Source: Vitrella brassicaformis (Eukaryota; Sar; Vitrellaceae). From it: a DNA stretch of 64,000 nt. Shown here one piece after another: positions 21,306-32,880 of this stretch; position 1 is the stretch's first letter; each line of letters begins with the position of its first letter. The position numbers and the translations under genes are program-made. The notes beneath the pieces are model-generated. The model was not told the DNA's origin, ran no database searches, and worked only from the letters and a program-made list of their open reading frames with translations. The stretch covers positions 91,000 to 154,999 of the forward strand of contig CDMY01000405.1 in the NCBI GenBank assembly GCA_001179505.1. Reading direction: 5' to 3'.

Positions 21306-24300
21306 ATGGGTCAGAGTCAGTCGGATATTGGCGAGATCGTGGGCTTCGAGACGCTGCAGAAGCTCACGGAGCCCGCACAAATGCCTATCGATGACCACGT
21401 GTGGCTGGAGCTCCTCAAAGGTGCGCTGCGCACACAGACAGACACACAGACAGATACACGACGCCTGAGAGCCATGGCGCACACCAGACGCAGGCAGACA
21501 CACTGTTTGTTGTGTGTGTGTGTCTGTGTGTTTGTGCTTGTTTTGTGTCACTCAGTGCGTGTGCCGCCCCTGCAGCCCGTGGATCTGGACAACATGATCC
21601 GGCACGCCATGTTCCTCAAATTCAGTACGTAAACAGCAAGACAAACAAAAGAAACACGGAGCGAGCAGGGCAGGGCCTGCAGTCTGGGACCATGCGTGTG
21701 TGTGTGTGTGTCTGTGGTCCGTTCATTCAGTCACGACGAATGAGGTGTCGGGGAACTTCCGGAACTTCCTGCGCTTCCTGACACGACTGCTCACTGGTGG
21801 GAGGGGAGGGGGAGAGGACGCAGCCACAGAATCCCATCCACAGACAGATCTATGGGCAAACGGAACGGACCCTTTCCCTCTCTTGTCCCTCCCTGCTTCA
21901 TTCAGCCTTCCGCAACAGCAACCCCGACGCCCTGCCCTGCTCCCCCACCTCCCTGGCCTCGCTGGCCCTCATCGCTCGTGTGCTCCTCAAGCAGTTTGTC
22001 GAGGCCTACACCGCACCAGAGCTGCTCTACCACCTCGAGCACGTCCCCCAACACACTCATATGCACACACACGCACAACCACCACCAGCAACATCGACAT
22101 CAACATCATCAGCAGCCCATTCGACCACACACAAGTACGATCCGCAGGGCGGCGTCTTCACGTCAGACGAGGAGCGGGAGATGGGGGTGGGGGGGCGGCG
22201 GTGCGAGGTGGTGCCTGATGGGTGCATCAAGGTCACCTACAGGGGCAAACACGCGGTCGTCATCAGTGTGGAGAGGCCGGAGGGGCAGCGGCAGGAGGAG
22301 CAGACGACAGAACACATGGCGGAATACATCAAGTGAGAAAGATCTCTAGCCACACAGCACAGCATGGGTGTGGTGTGGTGTGTGGTGTGGTGTGTGTGTC
22401 AGAGGTCAGGTGGTCGAGTGGTTCGTCAATGACTTCCCAGAGGACGCCGACATCCTCACAAACAGGTAGGTCACGACAGACACCTGCACACTGGCAAGGC
22501 AACGCCCTTCTCTCTCCCACGACGTAATCTCTCACCACCTCGTCCTTTACATTACAGGGGTTTCGTGTTCCGCGAGCCGACTGCGGGCATCCTGACGGGC
22601 TACGACCTCGCCATCCGCATGGGCACCGCTACCGTCACACCCGCTGCCGCCAGCAGCAGTGACACCCAGGGGCCCACCACCAGCAGCAGCAGCAGCAGTG
22701 AGGAGGGGCCGGCCGAGCTGGGCAGGACCGTCGCAGTCATACCCAATGGCGTTCCGCGCAACAACTCCATCCTCGTCAACCTTTTCTTAGAGGTGGGTGG
22801 CTGGCTGGATGGGTCGGTGGCTGAGCTGACTTGACAACTCCTCTGTATGTTGGGGTGTGTGTGTGTCTGTGTCAGATCTGCGAGTTCTGCGTGACCACCC
22901 AAGTCGACTTCTACGGCCACGCTGAGGTCTTGCGCGTGCAGACGATCCTGCTGGAGGTCCTGCTGACGCTCTTCGCCGTCATCTGCCCTGACTTCGAGCA
23001 TACGGCCAGGGAGGCCATGATGCAAGACGATTCCCAACGCGACAAGGCCAAGGCCTGCACCAGCGACGCATCGACGTCCGCCAGCACCTGCACCACCGTC
23101 AGTGACGGCAGCAGTGATGGAGGGGGCGGGGCGGGTGGTGGTGTCGTCAACACGGAGAAGGAGAGAGAGAGGGAGAAGGGTGGAGGAGCTGCTGAGGGTG
23201 CGGCGGCGAGGGAGGAGGATGTGGGCAGCCCGTTACCGCCGATATCGTCTAAGGCGGCCCACAGCGCCCCCCTCTACTACATCTACCTGCAGTCACAACA
23301 GCCACACCCTCAAGTCAGTCAGAGCGACCAGACCAGAGCGCCCAGCAAACCCCCTCCATCCAGTGCCATCCCGTGTGTGTGTGTTGGCTGTTGCTTGGTT
23401 TGAACAGATCATGTGCCCCATGACGACGGCGTACCCCCTTGAGCCCTACCTGCTGTTCCTTGATGCCTTCCTGGAGGCGCTGGGTGCCGGTGTGCAGCCG
23501 TCCAAGAGCCCCCTCCATCGCAGCAGCGTGGCCATGAACCACCATGCTGCTGAGGGCGGCATGAACGACGCCCCAGGGCCGCCACAGGTGGTCCGCAGGG
23601 AGGGGCCCAGGGTGCTGGGACCGTCACTCTCCGCTGGTGAGTCGAGAGAACACACCTCAACAAACACAACAGACAGAGACCTGAGATGGGATGATTGGGC
23701 GATGTCACTGCCTGCCGCAGAGTTCCTGACGTATTTGCTCAACACGCTGACGCTCAAGGGGCCCCCCAACGAGTCGTCGAGTAACCCCGCCCTCATCCCC
23801 AAGGCCCTCTTCTACCGCAGCCTCTCCATACTCATGCTCACCAACTTCTACAAGGCCTACCACCACACACACAGCCAACCCAATGCCACGGTGCAGCCCC
23901 CCACCAGCACCCAGCCCCCCCAGCTACGCGGCAACCCCTGTGTGGAGGCGTTTGCGGCCGTCTGCGACCCGCGCTATGTGCTGGAGGAGCCGCAGGGAGG
24001 GGAGGGTGGCGAGATGCCGCCAGTGAGGTGTCTGCCGCTGGACTTCCCCGGCCTCTTGGCGGTGGTGTGCAGCGATCGGCTGCAAGAGCACCTGTTTGCG
24101 GTGCTGCTCTACGCCCTGGTGTACCGGAATCGCACTTTTCGGCTGTTCCTTCTCTCCCAGACAGAGCCAGAGAGGTGAGTGAGGTCAGTGAGGTGTGCGA
24201 CAGCGCTTCCCTTCCTGTGTGTGTGTGTGTGTGTGCCCGCACAGGACGCTTCTGCCGATTCTCGACATTCTCTACCGACTCCCCTCTCTGTGTGGCGGCA

Positions 24301-26502
24301 GCTACCCTGCATTGGGTGCTAAGGCAACCGGCCGTGCGGACGAGGTAGCTGAGGAGGAGGGCAAGCCGGTGCACCCGTCGTGCTACCCCGCGCCGCCCGC
24401 CGCCACGGTGCTACTGCTGGTGCTCCTCATACTCAGCAAGGACAAACACCTCTGCGAAGCCATGCACAAAACGGTCAGTCAGTCAGTCAGTCGGGTCGGC
24501 GGTAGAGGCTGGGTTGGCCACACCTTCATTGGTGTGTTGGTGTGCTTGTTTCTATCAATCAGAGTGTCGAGTGGCAGCGTTGGTTTGACCACAATGGGTT
24601 GAAGGCCCTCACCCTCGGCAGCCTCGTCGTCGTCACAGTCCTGCGACTGGCGCACTGGTGGGTGGGAACAAACTAAGCAATCTATCAAGCGGGCGACGTG
24701 CCTTTATGTGAATCCATCCTTTGTGTCAGGAACTTCGGGCACAGCCGCGACTCGTTTCTGCACGACATCATCGCAGCCATCGTCACCAACCTCGCACCCA
24801 CACTCGAACACCTCAACTGGTATCTATCTCGGCAGGCACAAACAAACCGGCAGGCAGGCCACACAAGCCAAGCAATGGACACGCAATGCTCTTCTCACTG
24901 TGTGCTCCCTCCCTCCCCTCATTCAGGTATGCCTCTGACCGTCTGCTGGACTTCGTGTCTCTGCTGGCCCGCAGCTACACCAGGCAGGTGTCACAGGCGC
25001 TGAGGGAGGTGCGCAGCATGGCCAAGGAGCACCAGAACCAGCAGCAGCAGCAGGCGGCCGCGTCTGGTGGTGGTGGTGGTGGCGAGGAGGGCGGCGCAGC
25101 GCCAGTCAGCCCCCAGACGCCCAGCATCGGCAGCAACACATCCATCACCAACGCTGCCAAGCCAGTACAACGAAGCAAATCATCGCAGATATCGCAACCC
25201 GACCCCAAGGCACGTCCAAACGCACACGCCCAACACGCCACAACACCCACTCACTTTTCTGTCCTCTCCTTCCACCCCACCCCACCAGGCCGTGAGTGTG
25301 CTGCTACGGGGCGGTCTGAGTCTCCTGTGCGGCGCCCTGGTGCCCCCCCGCATCGCCCGCAACGTCCACCTGCTCTACGCAGTGGTGCGGGCATACCCGT
25401 CCTCGCTCCAGTCGCTCGAGAGGAAGCTGTCCGATCTCCAGGACGCGCTTGCCGATGTGTCCCGGCTGTTTGCCGACCCGCAGGAGGACGGCGGCCGGCT
25501 GGCCAAGGAGTATGGGCGGCTGAGCGAGGTGCTCGCCGGGGCTGACTTGGAGGCCTGGCGGGATAGGAGCGCACTGCTGTCGCAGCTAGAGTACCTGAGA
25601 GAGGTGAGTGAGAGGGAGAGAGATGTGTGTGGTGTAGGGGAGAGGGAGAGGGAGAGGGAGCGGTGTGTGACGATGTGGGTGTGGTGTGGTGTGTGCAGTT
25701 GGTGGAGTACTGCCACCGTCAGTGTCTGTGGGAGAGTCAGGAAGACAACGAAGACGAAGACCTCTCCGTAAGGCCTAGGCGACACCCACACATGTCTTGG
25801 AGCATCGCATACACACATCGATGGACGGATGGATGGATGGATGGCTGCCTGCAGGTGGAGAGCAACCTGCGTCAGTTGGAAGAGGTGGCCCTCAAGGTGC
25901 CGTCGAAGCGCCCCACCGCTCCATCCACACCCCTTCTCAACAACAAGACACCCACCATACACCACTCCCCTCAGTCGCACACTCCCCCCCAGACAAACAC
26001 CACTGACGCCCCAGCGGCCCCCCCACCGAACCCCCCACAGATCGCCAGCCTGCCGCCGGCCCCAGCCACGGCGGCCACCTCGGCTGCTGTCGCCCTTGAG
26101 TCCGGGCTCATGTATCCCGGCGTCATTGGTGTGAGCGGCTTCAGTGGCCAGGAGGGCGACAAAGGGAGGGAGAGCAGCTCTGCTAGTGCTGCAGGGGTGG
26201 GGGGCGGTGGTGATGAGAAGGAGTCGGAGAGGCTCGTGCTGCCGCCTGACCCGTCGCTTGTCGAGGTGAGCAGCGAGAGGGAGAGGGAGGGAGAGTATTG
26301 GCGACCGTTCAGTGCATCCATCGATTGTGTTGTGTTGTGTTGTGTGGTGTTGTGTGTCATCCATCAGATATGTAGTCCTGGTGTCGAGTACGGCTACCGT
26401 GAGACCCACGAGACGCCCAGCTATTTTTTGCCGCTGATATGGAAGACCATCTTCTACCTGCAGCCGGACCACCTCTGCTGGGAGAAGGAAGCACTCGTGT
26501 GA
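21306..26502 (+). CDS. DYM: Dymeclin (Golgi organisation protein)
   Basis: Model, 17 exons: join(21306..21420,21556..21624,21731..21796,21906..22332,22403..22465,22558..22792,22876..23313,23408..23636,23721..24174,24245..24473,24563..24657,24730..24819,24927..25209,25289..25603,25699..25767,25855..26265,26368..26502), 1,240 residues. Dymeclin is a peripheral Golgi protein needed for normal trafficking. Family matches include the N-terminal MGQSQS myristoylation signature (human MGSNSS), TLLPILDILYRL, WFDHNGLKALTLGSLV, NFGHSRDSFLHDIIAAI and the terminal FLPLIWKTIFYLQPDHL. It is nearly twice the human length (about 670) because of low-complexity inserts: His/Thr/Ser-rich near 22050-22130, Ser/Gly-rich near 23050-23240, and Pro/Thr-rich near 25915-26100. 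The intron at 25210 needs a GC donor. Helical repeats are expected throughout; no membrane span is seen. Confidence 0.93.
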
Positions 26503-27356
26503 TCGATCTAGTCAGACAGCAGCCAGCCAGCCTGTGCATACCAGGGAGGGAGAGAATTAGAGAGGAGGGCGGGGGAGGGAGGGGAGGGGGCGATCGAGGG
26601 AGCGTGGTGCCCCTCTGCTCTGCTCGTACGTGGGGGTGGGGGGTGGGTGGGCGGCATCTGACTGACTGCCTGCCTGCCTGTCTCGCTGTTTAGACGTTTG
26701 CGAACTTGGTGTGTGTCTGGATAATAAGAATACCTGCCGTGCATTTTCGCCCACCGCATGGCACACACTTACTTTCTGCTGCGGCTTCTCTCCCTCTGCC
26801 TGTCTGTCTGTCTGTCTGTCGGTGGATTGCCTCCCGAGCTGTTGACAGGGTCTCTGTCTGTCCTTCCTGTCTTGACGGGTCCATACGCTAGGGTGGAGTG
26901 TGGGGCCAGCTAGCCATCTGCCCCACCGATGTCACCCCGCCCAGCCATGTGGGCGCTCAGAGACAGGGAGGGACAGACAGGACACCACCCCCCATCCATG
27001 CAGCCTACCGAGAGAGGGAGGGCAAGTCTGTGTGTGTGTGTGTGATTGAGTGATGTGGATGCTGCTGTGCGTGCGCCTGCTTTATTTCATGTGCTTAGGC
27101 AGGCGTCTGGCGGGGAGAGCGCACCACACCTCATTCCGCCAACACGGAAAGACGGTGTGGTGCGGCTTTTCTTCCAGACCTCTGCCAAATCACACGAAAA
27201 GGCCGCAGTTGCACAGCGATTGACGTCCAGACGGACGTTTGACGTTGTGTTTGTTGTGATAATAATTCAAGTACATCCCCTCCTTATACGAGCCTTTACT
27301 CGTACGTCAGTCACATGGGTTCCTCCCCCTTCCCTCCATCCGACCAAGTAGGTCTC
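26503..27356. other. Convergent intergenic region
   Basis: 854 bp between dymeclin and the F-box-like gene. Rich in GGGA and TCTG repeats with short open frames only. I see no gene or RNA signature. Confidence 0.6.
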
Positions 27357-29117
27357 TTAGTTCCCAGCAGTGTGTGTGAGCGTGAAGTCATAGAAAGGCA
27401 GTGCCTGGGTCAGGCAGCTGTACACGTCATCCCCCTCTACATCGACATACACACACTTCACATCAACACGCACACCACCAACACTGCCATCACTTTCGCT
27501 GCCAGACAGCCACCTCAGCTCGCTCTGCTCCCTGGCCCGCCATGTGATGACCTTCCGAGCCGCTTGATCGCTAGGCAGACTCACAATCGACGAGACAGCC
27601 TCATGCACAGCATCAGCAGGTGTGTCGACTGTGGGGAGGTGGACCCGCAGCTCTCCTCGTATGTGCAGGTCGCTAGGCAAACGACGCGCCAGCAACGGCA
27701 GCAGGGCAAAGGTTGAGCAGTGCACTTGGAGCACTGACAGCGAATGCGGCGGCAGACACGCCAGAGCAGACACCACACTCTCCCCCACCCGCCCTGGCCT
27801 CTTCACACAGCTGAGGCTGTCCACTTCGCGGAGCACTAGATGAGTCAGCGACGTTCCTCCCACTGCACCAAATAGCGTCCTCAGCCCGTCTGTTCCTCCG
27901 TGTTCGCCTTGCCCATCCTTGTAGATGACTTCCAGCCGGGCAAGTGAAGGGAAGAGCGTCTTGGCATCGTTGCTGATTAGGAAAGCCGGCAGCGGCGCCA
28001 CAATGTCGCTGTAGTCGATAGTCATGGAAGTCGCCCCGCCGAATGACATCCCTTGCCACCGGCTCCTCGCTGCTGAAACGCCCTCCGTCTGCAGCCGATG
28101 CAGCCTCGCCATGTCTGCGCCCCTCATGCTGATGTGCACGGCCTGCGTCGCCATCCAGCGGATGAAGCCGATGACATCAGCATCTCGCTGCTCAAAGGGC
28201 AGCACCAGCAGCGCCGACACCATCTCCGGCACTGCCAGGTTCAGGACACACCTGGCATGTCTCGCCCCCATCCACAGCGCCGCCATAGCGCGGCAGAACG
28301 ACAGCAGCTGAGTCTCGCTATACCGGCAGCTGCTGAAGTCCGTCTCGATGTCGATCTCCTTGATAGCCGAGCCGCTGCTTCGACATCTGTTCGCTAGTTT
28401 TGCGATCTCGCCATCATCGATGGGGGCCGCTCGAATGCGGCCGATCTTGCGCAGATGACGTAGCTGCCAGAGGCCATTGAGCAGCGGCACGGGCGCCGGT
28501 CGGTGCCGCATCCGCCCGTCCTTGCCCACCTCAGCCGTCTCAGCCACCGCCACCTCCAGCACCGGAGCGTGAAGAGCACCAAACAGCCGCCCGTCCAACG
28601 ACGGAACGGCTATGTGAGTTGCAGCGGGCAGCCTCCACCGTCGCAGCAGAATGACCTGCCGCCACCCACGGCCGTCCAGATGCAGCGTGTGCAGCTTGGG
28701 GAAGACCACCTCTTCTCCCGCCACACAGGTGGTCGTCAAAGTGCCGAGAGCGGCCACCGAGTCCACAACGGTCACAGAGAGCCGCTCAATCGAGGTGGCG
28801 GTCTTCTCAAGCACCATGGCAAGCCACAGAGGGAATGAGGGAATGCGCAGATCTCCCCCAACACCATTGTCACCTCTAGTCAGTGGCAGCTTCAAACGAG
28901 CTTCGGTCACGCGTGAGAGAGGCAGTCGCTGGCAGCGGGGCCCGTCGATGCGCTGCCACAGACGGATCTCATCTTCGGCTATCCATAAGAGGGCAGGATT
29001 GAGGTCAGGTTGGCGGACAGACAGAAGTCGGGATGCATTTTCCAGCCGGATGGACTCGCACGTTGATAGGAACTTCAGCACAGACAGCAGAAGCTCACGG
29101 GCCAGCCTCAAAAGCAT
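27357..29117 (-). CDS. Intronless F-box-like protein
   Basis: A single 586-residue open frame from ATG 29117 to TAA 27357-27359. It is the only long gene here without introns. The N-terminus, LARELLLSVLKFLSTCESIR then LENASRLL, fits the F-box pattern of a Leu-rich helix pair followed by a Ser-Arg/Leu motif. F-boxes bind Skp1 in SCF ubiquitin ligases. The rest is rich in Leu with irregular repeats such as FPKLHTLHLDGRGW, FPSLARLEVIYKDG and TSLTHLVLREVDSL, consistent with degenerate leucine-rich repeats that would recognise substrates. No signal peptide or membrane segment. The lack of introns suggests a retroposed or lineage-expanded family (inference). Divergent from the YIPF gene, 165 bp apart. 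Confidence 0.8.
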   Translation of the reverse strand: MLLRLARELLLSVLKFLSTCESIRLENASRLLSVRQPDLNPALLWIAEDEIRLWQRIDGPRCQRLPLSRVTEARLKLPLTRGDNGVGGDLRIPSFPLWLAMVLEKTATSIERLSVTVVDSVAALGTLTTTCVAGEEVVFPKLHTLHLDGRGWRQVILLRRWRLPAATHIAVPSLDGRLFGALHAPVLEVAVAETAEVGKDGRMRHRPAPVPLLNGLWQLRHLRKIGRIRAAPIDDGEIAKLANRCRSSGSAIKEIDIETDFSSCRYSETQLLSFCRAMAALWMGARHARCVLNLAVPEMVSALLVLPFEQRDADVIGFIRWMATQAVHISMRGADMARLHRLQTEGVSAARSRWQGMSFGGATSMTIDYSDIVAPLPAFLISNDAKTLFPSLARLEVIYKDGQGEHGGTDGLRTLFGAVGGTSLTHLVLREVDSLSCVKRPGRVGESVVSALACLPPHSLSVLQVHCSTFALLPLLARRLPSDLHIRGELRVHLPTVDTPADAVHEAVSSIVSLPSDQAARKVITWRAREQSELRWLSGSESDGSVGGVRVDVKCVYVDVEGDDVYSCLTQALPFYDFTLTHTAGN

Positions 29118-29282
29118 TTTCCTCTTTTCAAAAGGCGTGTTGCACTTTCTGGGTGTTGGAAATGGTGTGTCGGCCCGGGATAACCTCGGCTTAACCGGTT
29201 TCTCCCGCGAAGCTCGCCAGAGCGAAACCTAGGACCCCAAACCCTGAGCCGGCAAAACCCTTCACTTCTCACCGCGGCAGCC
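29118..29282. promoter_or_regulatory. 165-bp divergent region, F-box-like / YIPF
   Basis: Start-to-start gap. Contains AAACCCTGA at 29239-29247, close to the plant telo-box AAACCCTA, about 40 bp before the YIPF start codon. Confidence 0.45.
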
Positions 29283-31235
29283 ATGAAGCTTGAGGATGTG
29301 TCGCTTGACGACGGAGATCACCTCTACGATATGGACTTTCAGAACATGACCGATGGACACAATTTCTTCTCCGCCAAGCCGGCTGCCGGCCTTCAGGGCG
29401 GGCAGCTTAATGGCGTCGGCTCGAGCCTGTCGGCCTCCATGACGCAGACGCAGCCCAGCAGCATACAGCCGCCGAACGGTGCTGACCAACTGCAGTTCCA
29501 AAGTAAGCAGGCCAGGACAGATCACACACACACACACAGGGAGTCTCGTCTCTGTCTGCAACTGTCCGTCTGTGTGCGCTGCTGTGTGTGCGCTGTGCAG
29601 CCTTCCCCAGCACGCAGAATGGCTACCTGCCACAAGACGACGAACTCACCCGAGGTGGGCGGAGCGGCTGCTGCAGGACCACCCACCATCTGTCTGTCTG
29701 TCTGTCTTGAACGGTGTCTGCTGCTGTGCAGATGGCGCCAGCGAGCGCGGCGGCCTCTTATCCGAAATGGATGGGGGAAAAGGTGACTGACGCTTGGACA
29801 CACCCACCATTGGACGAGCTACGCACATTTGATATCGGTGTGTGTCTGTGTGGCCCGTCCGTCGTATGCAGGAGGGTCGCTTCTTCCCGGCGGAGCGTCC
29901 TCGGGGGCCGCCTACCCGTGGCAAGTGCACTACTGGACGGTAGCTGACACACACGCACCGACACACACAAAGACAGACAGGCAGCCGCTCACAGGCTCTC
30001 TGACCGACCGACGCATAGCTGCTCTTATGTATCTATGGTGTGTGTCATATATGTGTCTGTCGTGGCTACTTTTCCTTCTTGCAGGCTTACTTTGACGTGT
30101 CGACCAAAGACGTGTTGGAGCGCGGCAAGCTGGTGCTGACCTGGCCGACGCACCAGCGGACGTTCTTCTCGACACTGATATCCTACCCCGAGCTGTGGGG
30201 ACCCACATGGATATCAGCCACGCTCTCACTCGCCATCGGTGCGTGAGGCAAGGCGGAAAAGGCGGAGACAGCGTGCCTGTAAGTAGCGTGTGTGTGTGTG
30301 TTTTTCTTGTGAGTGCAGCTGTGTCGAGCAACTGGGCGGCGTTCCTGATGTTTGTGCCTGACCGGACTGACATCCACTCCAACATCGTCTACTGGACAAA
30401 AGACTTCAACGTGCTCTGGGTGAGCGACTGAGATGAGTCAAGGAGAATATACTCTGCAGCTGCCTAACCGTGTCTGTCTGTGTGTGTCTGGCTGTCTGTG
30501 TGCGTGTGTACGATACGTATCACCCAGGGCAGTGGCGTGTTGATATTTCTGTGCCTGTTGGGTCATCCCCTCTTCGTGTGGACACTCATGCTGCTCAAGG
30601 GTGACTGAATGAGATGGCTTGGCTTGGCACGGCCGCGGGCACATGTGTAGATAGCTGCTGCACCTGTCTGCCAGGTCGGCGCATTGGGTACATCAGGTTG
30701 GTGTCGCTGATGGGCTATGCCCTCCTGCCGATGCTCCCAGCAACGGTGGGTGCGTCAGTCAGAGGCAGGCAGACAGGCGCGGTCGAGGGCTGGCTGTCTC
30801 ACTCACTGTGTCTGTCCTTCATTCACTATCTTGGTGTGCAGCTGTTTTGTTGGGCGCCTGTGCTGCTGTCTTCTTTTCGCCTGACGTCCACCTACCCGGT
30901 GGCAGCATTGCAATGGGTACACACACACACACAGAGAGAGAGACATCCGACGGCACATAAGGAGGTGGTGTATGTGTGCAGGTGCTCCTGTTGGCGGGCT
31001 GTGTGTATTCTGGCGGCTTCCTCGTCAAGAACCTCAAAGCAGACCTCGACAAGGAGGGCGACAACACACTCCAGTGAGCAATTGCTGCCTCCAGATAGAT
31101 CGCCTCACCATGTTTCTGTCTTGTCTTGTGTGTCGCTGGATTTTGGCGTGTGTCAGGTTCAAGGTGCTTGGGGGTACTGCGGTCATGTATGTGCTGATGC
31201 TCCTCCTGCTCAAGTTTTATTTCTTCGCCTTGTAG
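29283..31235 (+). CDS. YIPF1/2-type Yip1-domain Golgi membrane protein
   Basis: Model: join(29283..29502,29601..29654,29732..29782,29872..29939,30085..30238,30319..30419,30528..30600,30675..30745,30842..30916,30982..31073,31157..31235), 345 residues, phases consistent. Yip1-domain proteins bind Rab GTPases and sit in ER/Golgi membranes. The first 130 residues are acidic, cytosolic and soluble. Then comes the family block WQVHYWTAYFDVSTKDVLER, followed by PELWGPTWISATLSLAI, which is the YIPF1/2 signature start of the first membrane span. Four more hydrophobic segments follow (GVLIFLCLLGHPLFVWTL, LMGYALLPMLPA, VLLLAGCVYSGGFL, VMYVLMLLLLKFYFFAL). The short luminal C-terminus is typical. With dymeclin nearby, two Golgi-trafficking genes share this region, but I see no sign of co-regulation. 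Confidence 0.93.
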
Positions 31236-32880
31236 GGGCGAAGGTCTGCCTGTGTTGATGTGTGGCTCGGCTGGGGCAGGTGTGTGTCAATGTCAATAGG
31301 TGACGTCACTGACGGAGTGATCAGCCAGTTGGATGCGACAACTGGACATGACCGTGGCTGATCCGTGTGTGTGTCATGTGAATTAAAAAAGGGACGGTGG
31401 GAAGGACACCAGTGCTCTGTATGGTGGTGGGTAAAGGCATGCATTGCGAGAGGGAACCCGGCTATTTTGACCCTCAGCAGCGTTAGTTAGGATGTGTTTG
31501 TAGCAGTGCATCACACTACCACTGTCCGCATGCAAATGCCGGCAAGAGCCCACCACACACACACACAGGCGGGCCGCAGACCACCAGCGACAACACAGGA
31601 GTCCGACGCAGCCCTCACACTTTTCCACCCCCATGGATACATGTGGGCAGAGGAGTGCGCAGGCAGCGAGAGAGTCGTGTGTATCACGCTATGACGGCCC
31701 GCCCCCCATGGTCGAAAGAAGGCAGTCTGGTGAGGCCAACAAAAACGGAGACACAGTTGTGGAAAAGAAGAGAGTGCGGCCAGGGAAGGACAAGAGTCCG
31801 TGTCAGAGATAGATCGGTCAACGGCATTCGGTTGCCGTACTCTCAGCATCAGTCAGTGAGTCAGTGAGAAAGGCGAGACATCATTGTGTCACAGATCGGC
31901 CCACCTATGCACACACCACACCTGTCTGTCTCTATGCATCCCCACCTCTCACATCCCGCCCAGACATGTGTGTCGCCATCGCTCACTCATCGTCAGCACT
32001 TCCCGCTGACTCCCTTCTGCCTACGCAGACGGATCGTCATAGTGAGCGTCTCCCTGCTGACGGGAGACGCTCACTACAGCCACCCGACAAGCCCAGGATG
32101 AAAGGGAACCAACAGAGAAGACACAACGACTTTTTGTGTCAGTGCACTACGCAGCCCCTCACGCTGGCCCAACACGCGCCTCTCGCCTCTGTGTCGACCG
32201 TCTCTGAAGCCAAACCACTTGGTTGCCCCATTCCGTGTTTTAGACGAAACAGTGCCGCCAAGATGCACGGCTTCGCAGACACCCGTACACACTTGAGAGG
32301 AAGGCAGAAGGGCAACACTCCATTGAACAGACACCTCTCCATCCATGAGCCTTAGCCTAGATCCCGCCACCCCAAAATTCCCGACCCACAACACGCAACA
32401 CAACGCCGCCATCTTGTTGCCACCCCTTCCCCCTCTCCGTTTGGCAGGTGAGAACGCTCCAGACCACAAAGTGAAGACGAGGTCAGACAGGCAGCCAGAC
32501 AGCCAGTGTGAGTAGCAAGTAGGAGGGCAGCCAGACGTGTGTCGTCTCATTTGGTGTGGTGCGGTGCATGCCATGCTAGAAGGCTCAAACGAAACGGCCA
32601 CCACACACGCAAGAGAAATACTGACCCCCTGAACCGAACCCCTCAACCTACCCACTGCACCCACTTCGTAAAACAAAAAACTTGGAATGAATCGAACCAG
32701 AAGGTTGCTAGTGACCCCCCCTGTGGGCCATCCCCCCATCCCTCTCACTGTACACAGCCACATACACACATGACGTCCATCCCCTACCCCACTCTCAGTC
32801 ACTCACAGCGCTACGAATTGCCCGCCGAATGTGTGTCTGTCTGTGTTCCCCTGCTAGTGGTGTGGTGACGTGTGCGGTGC
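31236..32880. other. Long convergent intergenic region
   Basis: 1.6 kb between the YIPF and rhodanese genes. It holds 3' UTRs, a 15-bp perfect hairpin (32040-32076), and open frames on both strands that lack splice structure or family matches, the longest being a minus frame at 32074-32802. I accept no gene here. Confidence 0.55.
32040..32076. repeat. Perfect 15-bp stem, 7-base loop hairpin
   Basis: TAGTGAGCGTCTCCC (32040-32054), loop TGCTGAC, then the exact reverse complement (32062-32076). It lies about 800 bp past both flanking stop codons. Confidence 0.85.

Noticed and set aside
25375-26472. Long minus-strand open frame of 365 codons opposite dymeclin
   Set aside because: Shadow of dymeclin exons 14-17, which have clear family matches on the plus strand.
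32074-32802. 242-codon minus-strand open frame in the intergenic region
   Set aside because: No ATG-supported start, no exon boundaries and no recognisable domain; composition looks non-coding.
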